Source: Semisulcospira habei | Taxonomy: Eukaryota; Mollusca; Gastropoda; Semisulcospiridae | Assembly: GCA_036245525.1 (NCBI GenBank) | Contig: BTPG01000007.1 | Location: 121,856,375 to 121,920,374, forward strand | Length of the DNA stretch: 64,000 nucleotides | Reading direction: 5' to 3' | Part shown: positions 31,241 to 40,914 of the stretch, piece by piece | Position numbering within the stretch: position 1 is the stretch's first letter | Layout: each line of letters opens with the position of its first letter | Made by a program: the position numbers and the translations under genes | Notes under the pieces: model-generated | Seen by the model: only the letters and a program-made list of their open reading frames with translations | Databases searched by the model: none | Told to the model about the DNA's origin: nothing

Positions 31241-32120
31241 ATGTATAGGATATAAAAGGACTAATCACAGCCCACCTCTCGTTGCGTATTTGTTATCACT
31301 GGCACCTGAACTTCATTTCAAGACCCCCAAAAGTAACGCTAAGAAACTTTTTTATTTAAACTTTTGTTTTTATGCTGCTTTTGACTCTTTGGTACATGGA
31401 AACATCGATCGTGCCAAGTATCATTCATCTTGCCTACAGACTGAGGCGATTTCAGTTGATCAAATAGACATCAGTGCTTCCTAGAATCGTAAGTGTTATT
31501 AAGCAAATTATGCACGCACGTTCTACATATCAAGAATAATGAAAGAAATGATAGCAGGTAGCTAGGCATGTGCTTCTCCCCGTTTTAGTCCATTCCTCGC
31601 TTAATCATTTTCATAGAAACTCTCGGGAGCTCCTCGTCTGAAAGGTCCAAGGATCGAATTCAGCTGGGGGTCAAACTTTGTTCAGACCCCATTTTTGGTG
31701 ACTCGCCTTTGCTTTCACCTTCGTGTTGGACAAAAGAAGTTAAGCTTAAAAAGTTTGACGTTTTCGTCAGTTTCACTAGTACACGTACCAAGGGGAATTA
31801 CTCAGCGCTGGACATGCAGACGGTTTTATCCCCTGCCCCCTCCTATCACGCACCCAATCGCCAGCCCACAGAAAAATACGCAGGTAAATAACAAGACGAT
31901 CATACACATCCCTAAAAAGGATGCATCAGGTCAAGCATTTAACCCATGTCTTTTTCTGGAACTTAGGAAGTAGGCAGGAGAAACACACATACACAGACAA
32001 GAAGGTGCACACCTAAATGTGGTGCCGCAATACAAGCACAAGACAATACACAACAATGTCAGAATTACAAATTTTACTTGAGTTTTAGAATACTCAGAAA
32101 CCAGGTAGGTAAGGCTAGCG
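31241..32120. other. Intergenic, no gene recognised
   Basis: A 64-codon frame at 31,290-31,484 and a 92-codon frame at 31,695-31,973 have no family features. I do not call them genes. Confidence 0.35.
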
Positions 32121-32121
32121 C

Positions 32122-32192
32122 TGGTAGAATAGTACAAATACCATGGGAAATTAAAATTAATTTCCCTCGGTATGGGTACTATTCCAACAACG
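32122..32192. repeat. Foldback repeat
   Basis: The arms GAATAGTAC..ATACCATGGGAAATTA and TAATTTCCCTCGGTAT..GTACTATTC meet at a short AAAT loop. Confidence 0.6.
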
Positions 32193-32284
32193 ATAGTCTT
32201 GGCGTGTTCATTCGTGAGTATGTGCAAGATTATTCGAGGGCGGTAACACCTTCACTGCCAGTGATCACGAATGTCGTGTCTGAA

Positions 32285-32600
32285 ACCATCGCACACTGAC
32301 CGACATTCGCTGCTTCTGTGTATACGGTCCATCCGCCTGGAACACTCTCCCACTCTCTCTCCGTCAGAAACACTCTCTCTCCTGCTTCCAGTCCGCCCTC
32401 AAAACTCACCTCTTTCAACAGTTCTAGCACTACATTACCACACTCCCCACCCCAAGCTGACCATCGTAATGTATTTTTATTATTTGTGGTACGTGAGCCA
32501 TTGTCTAAAGCGTGCGCATGCGTGTGCGAGTTGTGAGTGCGCGCTTAGAGTTATAATTATTATAAGATAAGCGCATTATAAATACCGTAATTATTATTAT
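32285..32600 (+). mobile_element. L2-like LINE 3' end fragment
   Basis: It encodes only the terminal LINE block (GPSAWNTLPLSLRQKHS, then FQSALKTHLFQQF and a stop near 32,427). A 3' UTR follows, ending AGCGCATTATAAATACCG and (ATT)n near 32,600. Confidence 0.75.
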
Positions 32601-32640
32601 GAATGCGACCAAAAGTAAGCATAAACCACACAAGACTAAC

Positions 32641-32704
32641 AAGAGACATAAATCCTCATGAGCCCCCGCGACTGCGGGGGCTCATGAGGGTTTATGTCTC
32701 TTTG
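32641..32704. repeat. Pal-2 hairpin
   Basis: The arms AAGAGACATAAATCCTCATG and CATGAGGGTTTATGTCTCTT surround an AGCCCCCGC/GCGGGGGCT core. Confidence 0.8.
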
Positions 32705-33062
32705 CTTTTTGGTAGCGTTCGCCTCGCACTAGCATTGAAAGGGATAACAGTGGGCAAACGGAACGCGTTAATGTTGTATTATGAGCGTATTCTGCGTTTT
32801 CACTGCGACAAACTGCAGGCACACAAATATATACAAATTGCTTCTTGTTGGTTTGCAAGGGCTGTTGAGAAGGAAAGCATATCAAGCAAGTCGATTCACA
32901 GATTGATTATTATAGAATATCTCCGTACATATGTCAAAAAAAGAAAAGAAAACCGATGAAGTTAATGTAGCAGTATGAGCGTATTCTGTGTTTTCACTGA
33001 AAATCAAACACACAACGTAAAAGCATTCAAGCCAGGCAAGGACACTGAACTCTAGATAAGCT
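32705..33062. other. Intergenic, no gene seen
   Basis: Nothing recognisable beyond the two flanking palindromes. Confidence 0.4.
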
Positions 33063-33277
33063 TTAACTCATTCTAAACCAGGCACACCACAGCAAGATAA
33101 GGATCGACCGTGATAGTTCAAGGGTGATGCCAGAATAGCTTGGCGCCTGTGGGCGCCAAGCTATTCTGTCATTACAGTTGAACTATCATAGTCAATCTGT
33201 GACCTGCACTGCAATGCAGTCTTCAGACGACAACGGCAAAAATTTGGGGATTTCGGTGTCGGGGCAGAATGAGTTAA
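33063..33277. mobile_element. Pal-1 element, near full length
   Basis: Bounded by TTAACTCATTCTAAACC and GTCGGGGCAGAATGAGTTAA. The centre is an AGAATAGCTTGGCGCC/GGCGCCAAGCTATTCT palindrome. Confidence 0.7.
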
Positions 33278-33858
33278 ATCGTGTCCTGATTATATGCATG
33301 TATATATTAAAGCGACCTACTCCAGGCAGAAAAGGGATAAAAGATCTGCAATATCTCCTGCGTGCATATTCTTAGTATGTCTTACAACAATGCTTGACAA
33401 AAGGGTCAACTAAAGTAACTGAAGTTGGAATTTCGTGAAATGGAATCCCTTTTTGCTTTTGTACGCAGGAGAGCTTCTTCCGGTTTGCTAAAAAGGCAGT
33501 GGATAACCTTTGGTATGTGTGCCCATTTATATGGGTCGTGAAAACAAGGGAAGAAAGATCTTAGTTGAGTCAAGACAACATAGATAACCTTTTTTCGGCG
33601 AATTTTAGCAACTGTCTCTTCCAGCATCAACTGCACCTTAGATTGCTTGTTTTCCCATTTTTATCAGCCCCGTTCAGTGACATAGCTTGAAACCCGGATG
33701 CGAGCTGTAAACATCCATCCGGATAAATACAACATTAACATCGAAAATATAAAAAATACATGATTTTTTTCTCTCTCATCTACGTATGGCAACTTGCACG
33801 CTTGATTACTTTCACACATATTAATAATAGACTATAAATTGCTTAGCGGCTTTCATCT

Positions 33859-33925
33859 GCAAGGGACATAGACTCTCATGAGCCCCTGCTTTAAGCAGGG
33901 GCTCATGAGAGTCTATGTCTCTTGC
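33859..33925. repeat. Pal-2 hairpin
   Basis: The arms GCAAGGGACATAGACTCTC and GAGAGTCTATGTCTCTTGC have a CATGAGCCCCTGC core. The orthologous site in unit B is 46,524. Confidence 0.8.
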
Positions 33926-34113
33926 TGGCAGAAGTGTATTCCAGGCTGCAACGGGTATTATTTCTTCTAACAGGATCTGCCGCATAATGTTTTGATCGCA
34001 AAGATATGACCGTCACCTGGACAAAGTCATGCAAACAGACAAGCTGTTATCGCTTATTGAGAGTGGAAGTTTGGAGCAAAAACAAAATCCTTTGTGGCGT
34101 TCTATGTGTGTGT

Positions 34114-34190
34114 GCGCGCGTGCGTGCGTGCGTACGTGCGTACGTGCGTGTGCGTGTTTGTATGTGTGTGTGTGTGTCTTTGTGTGTGCG
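34114..34190. repeat. (GT)n-rich microsatellite
   Basis: An imperfect GTGCGT/GTGT tract upstream of the TATA region. A longer, purer version lies in unit B. Confidence 0.8.
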
Positions 34191-34300
34191 TGCGCATGTG
34201 TGCGAAGATGTGTGGGTGTACGCGTGCAACTTGCAACTTTGTACGTGTGTTCTCGCAACTTTCATGGCAAGCTGTTACTTGATTGTGAAATCGTGATTAT

Positions 34301-34314
34301 TATATAACTTATAA
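34301..34314 (+). promoter_or_regulatory. Probable TATA region of secreted-protein gene A
   Basis: TATATAACTTATAAG stands at the place of the TATATAAG of gene B. An extra copy of part of the box is present here. The transcript would start ~30 bp downstream. Confidence 0.45.
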
Positions 34315-34485
34315 GTCGGCAAGTTCAAGTCCTGTCCTAGCTCATCTCCATCTGAAGGCAACAGTATCCACACATCGACGGCCAAGTTTCAATCCGACCT
34401 GGGCCATATTCTCATTTTGTATGTAAGTACTTTAAGAAACAACAACAGATTTGTGTTTGTAAAAATAATATGACTTATTGATTGA

Positions 34486-34560
34486 TTTATTGATCGATCG
34501 ACCGATCGACCGACCGACCGACCGATTGGCTGACTGACTGACTGACTAATTTATATTATT

Positions 34561-34647
<87 letters not shown>

Positions 34648-34650
34648 GTC
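34486..34650. repeat. Tetranucleotide and (ATT)n repeats
   Basis: GATC/GACC/GACT runs grade into ~85 bp of ATT repeat in the 5' UTR intron of gene A. Confidence 0.9.
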
Positions 34651-34843
34651 TAACAATATCTTTATATAACACTTTAATGTATTTAACAAAAAAATAGTAC
34701 CAGAAAGTAGTCTTCCCTTTGCTCAAGGCACACTGATGTAAATGCTCGTAGCAAGAGAGGTTTATTTTGAAACGAAAGTAACGAAAACGAAATTACGGAG
34801 GATAACCAGATTGTACCAAAGCAAAGACAAATTTCCGAACATC

Positions 34844-34907
34844 TCCAAGAGGCATAGATCCTCAGATCATGAGCCCGGAGGGCTCATGATGATCAATGCC
34901 TCTTGGA
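34844..34907. repeat. Pal-2 hairpin in the 5' UTR intron of gene A
   Basis: TCCAAGAGGCATAGATC and GATCAATGCCTCTTGGA arms with CATGAGCCC/GGGCTCATG inside. Present at the same place in unit B. Confidence 0.8.
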
Positions 34908-35107
34908 TATGTTTGCAGTGGTGTCTATAACTATGGTACAAGCTGGATATCAACCGCGATTTCGCTCTCGTTAGTTGTCGGTAGTCGTTCGAAACCTCAT
35001 CATTTCTTCCCGCAGGAGCCGGAACAAGGATTAAGTTGCCATTGCAAATACAAAATGTCGTTATTCCTTTCCAGACTGAAAACAAGATCGCCAGGAGCTA
35101 CGAAACC

Positions 35108-37607
35108 ATGCTGCTGCTGGCTGCTGTCCTGTGCCTGGGTCTCAACTCTGTCCTGGCACAGCCTGGTAAGTGAGATGCGTTCAAGACAGGCAGCATACGA
35201 ACACTCGGTAAATGGCGTTAGCCCTCAAAACATGACGTTTGATAAAAATAAAATTGAGGACAGTAGCCCCTTCGCTGCCAGTGATCGCGAATTTTGCGTC
35301 CGAAAAGACTGCGCTCGGACTGACATTCGCTTTGAAAACGCAAATGTAATTGGTACAAAATTAGTCATAAAAAGATAGTACTAACAAGAGATCAAACCTC
35401 ATAATCCAATCCTGAAATCCAGCCCCAAAATACACTAAAATGCCATGTCAAGGTCTTTTAAAACGTTTGACCCCCTCCATCCATTTTTTACGAAAAACAA
35501 AAAGAAAAATAATTATCTGAAAGGTACTCACATGTACCCCCTCCCTCCCACCTGCTTTTCTACTCGTTTGGGCAGCGGTAGAAATGTCCTCACACGGCTG
35601 CCGACTACACCCCCCCACCTCCGCTACCCCACCGTACCCCCTACCTCGTCCCCGACCTCCCGCTTTTTGATTATTCTGCCAGTGGAACAAAACATGATTT
35701 GGCCTCTGCGTCTGATGTTAAAGGTCCCCCGCCCCAAAAATGTTGGAAATCCCCCCTCGGAAAGAAACTGACCCGCCCGTGATGTTTACTTGTTTGTTTG
35801 CTTATTTGTATGTTTGGTTTGGTTGTTTGATAGGTTGCTTTCTTTACCTCATTCGAGACGAACAACATTCGGATACCCGCATCCGGATGCCATTCTTCTC
35901 AAATGAGTTAATCCTCTGCCTCCTTATCATTATTATTTTTTTTTAGGAAGGTTACAAAGTAAAGTAGGTAAAAGCACTGTCAGGGGAGAGAAGTGTGCAT
36001 GATCGACCAGTGATCATAGATCTACTGTGGCCAAAGCACAAAAAAAGATAGGAAAGAGGGGGTGCGCTAAGAAAGTGCCTGGAAGCAATGCATATGGAAA
36101 CCGACCGGACCCCCTTTGGGGGGGGGGGGGGGCTTCCATAAGCATTGCTTCCAGGCACTTTCTTAGCGCACCCCCTCTTTCCTATATTTTTTTTTGGTGT
36201 GCTTTAGCCACAGTAGATCTATGATCACTGGTCGATTATGCACACTTCTCTCCCCTGACAGTGCTTTTACCTACTTTACTTTGTAACCTTCCTAAAATAT
36301 TAGCACTGGCAGTCTCCCCTTTTCTTTTCATTCTTTTTTTTTTTTTAATTTTGTTTTTACCAGACGTGTCAGTGAATCTGAGGACAGGCGCCGTGAGTTC
36401 ATCAGTGTCGCTTGCTCAGCTAGGGATGTCCTGGGTAAGCACGCTCAGCTCCAGCCCCTCTAACACCGCCTGTGACCGCAGCGGGGTGCTGAAAGCCACC
36501 TTCGACACCACCAGCCGTCGGCGTCTGGAGATTGACCTGGAGTACGATGTCCCAACGGGATGGACCATCAACATCGGTGATTCGATCAGTAACAACGGAT
36601 ACGGTAAGGGAAAGACACGTTAACTCATTCGAGAAGAACGGCATCCGGATACGCGGCTTCAGCCGTGTATCCGGATGCCGTTCGACTTGAATGAGTTAAC
36701 GCTTTGCGTGTCGGTACAGCATTTGGTCGAGGTGACACCTCGGTCACAATTTTGCTGCCGATCGACACACATAAGGTTAACATTCATAAGAACTGTTTAA
36801 AGGATACACATGTTCTATGAATTTTAATCTTTTTCGGCTTAAAATTCGTTTAACCCGATCAGTGCCGGGATATTGGGAACACCACGCGATTACAAGAGGA
36901 ATAGATCCACATGAGCCTCCACAGTAGCGGGTGCTCGTTGAGGATCTATGCCTTTTGCTAACACCACTTTGGATCCATGTTCCTGAGACATCTAGGTGAT
37001 TTAGTGTTGAATTAGCGAAGAATGCAGAAACACATTCTGCGTCATCTGATACTGAACGGGTGAAAAGATAACCATTTCATTTTAGTGTCTAATGTCTGTG
37101 TAATTGAGGAACGACGTTTTTCACACAACTGGTTGCCAGATACGAAATTTTTGAGTTGTACCGATGATTTCCAGTAATTGTGCTTTACTTCGTTTATTTA
37201 TTTGATAACACCCCCCCACCCCCCCACCCCCCCCTTTTCTTTTTTCAGGCGGTGACGGTGGCACTCAGTCTAACGACGCAGAGGTCCATGTTATTGACAA
37301 CACTATTTTCTTCTACTCTCGGGAACTCCAAAGTAACTACTGGCCAGAACTGCACAGGACCAGAAACTTCGTCAGCGCCAAAGGTCACCTTTTCATCAAC
37401 GTCAGTGACGGGAAGGTGACGGCTGACAACGGCCTGCAAACCATCATCGTGCAGACATTCCGCACCTTCGCGCTGGCCGGCCAGCCCGACCAGGAGGGTC
37501 CCATCAACAACGACATCTACATCGGCTTCAACAGGATCATCGCCGACACATCGAGATCGGGCACGGGGCTGTGTGGCGCTTATATCACGTGGCACAGTCA
37601 GCCATGA
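35108..37607 (+). CDS. Unrecognised secreted protein, gene A
   Basis: Coding exons are 35,108-35,165, 36,364-36,603 and 37,249-37,607, joined by GT-AG introns that are both in phase 1. The product has 218 residues. A signal peptide (MLLLAAVLCLGLNSVLAQP) fills exon 1. Exon 2 encodes a segment with TGAVSSSVSLAQLGMSW and DTTSRRRLEIDLEYDV. Exon 3 encodes VIDNTIFFYSR, NYWPELH, LFINVSDGKV and a C-terminal CGAYITWHSQP. Alternating hydrophobic strands suggest a beta-rich extracellular domain. I do not recognise the family. A probable non-coding first exon ends at 34,422 (GTAAGT donor), and the acceptor before the ATG is at 35,074. Gene B at 47,774 is a tandem paralogue with identical exon lengths. 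Confidence 0.8.
35847..35912. mobile_element. Pal-4 hairpin, diverged
   Basis: CTCATTCGAGACGAAC and the GGATGCC..ATGAGTTAA side match the Pal-4 ends; the core is GGATACCCGCATCC. It lies in the intron before exon 2 of gene A. Confidence 0.65.
35941..36297. mobile_element. Long foldback element in intron of gene A
   Basis: A 357-bp near-perfect palindrome with arms of ~165 bp. The outer ends are TTTTAGGAAGGTTACAAAGT and ACTTTGTAACCTTCCTAAAA. A G-rich run (36,120-36,132) and ACCGACCGG lie at the centre. No matching structure exists in the intron of gene B, so it arrived after the duplication. It is non-coding. Confidence 0.85.
36620..36699. mobile_element. Pal-4 hairpin, 17 bp after exon 2 of gene A
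   Basis: TTAACTCATTC..GAACGGCATCCGGATACG folds on CGTGTATCCGGATGCCGTTC..AATGAGTTAA. It starts 16 bp downstream of the 5' splice site and is present at the same place in gene B. Confidence 0.8.
36893..36958. repeat. Pal-2 hairpin, diverged
   Basis: Arms CAAGAGGAATAGATCCAC and GAGGATCTATGCCTTTTGC. It lies in intron 2 of gene A. The unit-B copy at 49,347 shares the same decayed core (AGTAGCGGGTGCTC). Confidence 0.7.
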
Positions 37608-37740
37608 GCGACAGCCATGAGCATGAAGTGACAACCACGAGCATCACGTGACAGCCGTGCGCATCATGTGATAACCATTAACTTGACGCGATAATCATGA
37701 GCACCATGTGATTGCCAGTCACAAGCAGTTCAGCACTTCT
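37608..37740. repeat. Short tandem repeats after the stop of gene A
   Basis: Repeats of about 20-24 bp of the type GTGACAACCACGAGCATCAC begin right after the stop codon. They are longer here than after gene B. Confidence 0.6.
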
Positions 37741-37788
37741 TATATTAAATCCCTTGTACATGCAGCCATCGGTATTTACTGTGTACTG

Positions 37789-37939
37789 TTTAACCCATTT
37801 GCCGTCGGTAGCGCTTTTTGTCGCGATGATACCTGGGGGAGGGGTGGAGGGGAGAGGAGGGAGGGTGTGAGAGGGGGGGGGGGGGGCGGGGCGGGGGGGA
37901 TCATCGAAACAAAAGGCGCTACCGACAGCTAAAGGTTAA
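37789..37939. mobile_element. Pal-3 hairpin with G-rich insertion
   Basis: TTAACCCATTTGCCGTCGGT and ACCGACAGCTAAAGGTTAA form the ends; the centre has expanded into a ~70-bp G-rich tract. Unit B keeps only its right half (about 50,139-50,176). Confidence 0.7.
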
Positions 37940-38093
37940 GTACCGGTGCCTGCATACATAGAGGGTTAATTATGATCAATCAGCTCATCGCTCATCAGTC
38001 ATGAAAATGTATATATTTTAATAAGCCCATGCACAGCAGCCAATGAGCGGGCTTAGGAGGCCGTTTGCTAAACCTTGATAGGATGTAAAATTC

Positions 38094-38099
38094 AATAAA
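38094..38099 (+). terminator. AATAAA polyadenylation signal, gene A
   Basis: AATAAA inside AATTCAATAAAGTT, about 490 bp after the stop codon. The matching site in gene B reads CATAAA. Confidence 0.5.
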
Positions 38100-38154
38100 G
38101 TTACCTTTCCTCTACGGTTCAGACAATATAAGGTAAAGTTCAAATATATGAAGA

Positions 38155-38300
38155 AAAAAACAGATAAACTACCAACCAAGCAACCAACCAAGCAAGCAAG
38201 CAACCAACCAACCAACCAACCAACCAACCAACAACCAACTAACCAAAGAAAACAATCAACTAACCAACCAACCAAACAAACAAATAAACAAACAACAAAC
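38155..38300. repeat. (AACC)n-like repeat
   Basis: Imperfect CAAC/CCAA/CAAA repeats. A shorter version is in unit B at 50,390-50,460. Confidence 0.85.
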
Positions 38301-38441
38301 AACAATAACAAAAACAACAAAGCGCCCACTATTTTCGGAAGATGCAATAGTGTCTTTTCAAAAAGTATTGTTTTGGGTTGGTTTAGACTGTGTGTATTAT
38401 CATTAATGTTATTATGTTATTATTATTATTTTTTAAAAAAA

Positions 38442-38474
<33 letters not shown>

Positions 38475-38741
38475 ATTGTCTAATGTTCTATTCGGAGGGG
38501 GAGTGGGGTTGGGGGAGCTAAATTTGAACTTTTCCTTTGGTCGGATCTGTTTATGCACCACTTTGGTCTCAAACGGATACAACTTTTTGTTTTTATTCCG
38601 GCTTCGCTCCTCCACTTGCTTCCCTCCACAAACAGATTTTCAGATGGAATGTGTAGTGAAACACCGGATATTAAAGCATGCCTGGATGAGTCGTCACGTG
38701 CACGTGTAATTTCTCCTGTCACTGATGTGTGCATGGGAGTG

Positions 38742-39702
38742 TGTTACGTGGTGAGGTCGTAGTCGTAGTATGATATCACACCAGACGCACGCACGTAAGG
38801 TTCTTTTTAAACAAACTTCGTTCAGCTGCAACCCGTCACACTTGGCTTAAGGATGTAGACAATACTGGAGTAACAGTTCCATCAATATTTTAATTCAGCG
38901 ATGTGATCTCCACACAATGCATTCCAAAATGCACTAACACTGATACAATGTCTCTTCTGCAAATGTCACACTGGCGACACAATGTTTCTCATACAACGTA
39001 CACCACCGTTACACTGCGTCTCTCACAATGTACACCCTATACGGCCACGTACATACGATAAACTGGGTGTCCCTACAACTGACAATGCATGACAATGTAC
39101 ACACGTGCTTCCTAGCACCAACTTTATAACAACTTTCTAGAATAATCCAAGGAATTGACTAAACGCAACCAATCAAAACGGAACACGTAACTGAAACTCA
39201 TAAATATTAATAAAAAAAAAACTTTGTAGAATAACTAAACTGGTCTACAAAATTCGACTGCTCATTTCAGCCCCAAATCCCAATGTATAATGACATCACG
39301 CAAAAGTATGGCAAACCATTCACGACCTTCAAAACACACACTGAACGGCCGTTAATTTGACACGCACAGAAAACAACATGTTGCAAAATGTTACCTACTC
39401 CCCGACGTCACACATACGAGGTCACAAGACAGCGCGACCTTGCTTGAACGTTCTGGTTAATTCTCAACGAATCTACGCATTCCAAAAATCGACCGCTCTT
39501 TTCCGTGCGACTTTGCTAGAAGCTTCCGGACTAAACATAGCGTATTATAACAAAACAAAATCCGCTATCATGCACGAACGATAGAGAATCTCACTGAAAA
39601 GGTACGTGATACGTAACGATGAAAGCTCAAATAAACATCGGATCGTTTCCTACGATTAACACATGTATGCTCTCACAGAACAACACAACCACAATCGTAA
39701 CA
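38742..39702 (-). repeat. 3' LTR of the Gypsy element
   Basis: 961 bp, TG..CA ends. It is closely similar to the other LTR with scattered substitutions and small indels; ACGTCACACATACGAGGTCACAAG here is shortened in the other copy. Confidence 0.9.
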
Positions 39703-39937
39703 TTACCCCCCTCTTTAGAATGAAATTTCACAAACATTTCTTCTCAAATCTCAAAAATACGATTGTGGCTGTATTAATCTACACAAAACGACAAATAATA
39801 AAAATTTCACATCAAAATCAAATCAAAATAATCGTCTCACAGTTCCTTTAAACTGTCCTGAGCGAAGACATGTCCCTTTAAACAGTCATGGACACCTACA
39901 TGTTTCTTTAAACTGTTTTGGGTACAGAAATGCTCAT

Positions 39938-40495
39938 TTAAACTGCTCTGCTCAGGTAATCCGCTTCAAAGTTCTGTGAACCCTTGATAGACTGTAGTTT
40001 AACGTCAAAAGTCTGCAAGAACATCGCCCATCTCATAATACGAGAGTTTGTAAACTTTGCAGAGTTTAGATAGTTCAAGGGCTTATGGTCCGTTTGGAGA
40101 ACAAATGGCACACCCAGAAGGTACTGTTCGAACCGTCTTACTCCCCAGATGATGGCTAGGCACTCCTTCTCGATGGTCGAGTAGTTTCTCTCAGCTCTGG
40201 TCAACGTTTTGCTGGCGTAGCTCACTGGGTGGAGTTTTCCATTATCCTCTTGCATTAAGACTGCACCTACACCTTCGTTGGAGGCGTCTGTTCTCAGGAA
40301 GAAAGTTTTCAACGGGTCAGGGAGGTGTAGAACAGGCTTCTCGGTTAGGATGTCTCGAACTGTCTGGAATGCTCGCTCTTGTGCCTCCTCCCACTTCACT
40401 ACGTTAGGTTGTCCTTTCCTCAGCAAATCAGTCAGGGGTGCTGTGAGTGCCTCAAAATTTGGTATGAACTCCCGGTAGTAGTTCGCCAAGCCCAT
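39938..40495 (-). pseudogene. Gypsy RT connection and RNase H
   Basis: 185 codons. MGLANYYREFIPNFE is the RT C-terminal region. LRTDASNEGVGAVL and YSTIEKECLAI carry RNase H catalytic residues, and QTDHKPLNYL the next one. The frame continues upstream into 40,508-40,825 but is broken by a TAA at about 40,505. RNase H would degrade the RNA strand during reverse transcription. Confidence 0.85.
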
Positions 40496-40507
40496 AAATG
40501 AGCGGAC

Positions 40508-40825
40508 TTACGTCTTGGTCGTAGGGCGCGGGGCATCCCTGATCTTCTGCGCGTTGTCGTCATTTAGCCCCTTTAAACCTTCGCTCAATTTGTGTCCGAA
40601 GACGTTTATGTTGTCGGCCCCAAGAATACACTTGCTTGGACGGATAGTGAAATTTGCATCTGACAGTCTTTGGAGCAGTTCTCGGAGGGATTTGATGTGA
40701 TCCCCCCAAGTTTTGGTATGGATCAAAATGTCATTCCAGTAACAGACCACATTCTGCATATCTTCTAGGATCTTTTTCAGTCCTCTCTTCAATGTGGCAC
40801 CACTGTTCACCATACCAAAAGGCAT
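40508..40825 (-). pseudogene. Gypsy RT palm with altered YxDD
   Basis: MPFGMVNSGATLKRGLKKIL is the RT motif after the fingers. The active-site box reads YWND in place of YxDD, so the first catalytic aspartate is an asparagine. FGHKLSEGL follows. The copy could not polymerise DNA even without the frameshifts. Confidence 0.85.
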
Positions 40826-40914
40826 CTTCAGAAACTCCCAATGACCGTCGGGTGTGACGAATGCTGTCTTGGGGATATCTTTTTCTGCAACCTTGATTTG
40901 CCAATACCCTTTGC

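Larger units (their letters stand above)
33648..38741. repeat. Segmental duplication, unit A
   Basis: It matches 45,988 onward, starting at TTTTATCAGCCCC. Similarity covers the promoter, all exons, most introns, three Pal-2 hairpins, one Pal-4 hairpin and the 3' flank. Unit A is interrupted at 38,741 by the Gypsy element; its 3' continuation is 45,434 to about 45,700. Unit-specific events include a 357-bp foldback in the intron and longer 3' repeats. Confidence 0.85.

Noticed and set aside
31290..31973. Possible small secreted or exon-like frames
   Set aside because: No splice-site context, start context or similarity supports them.
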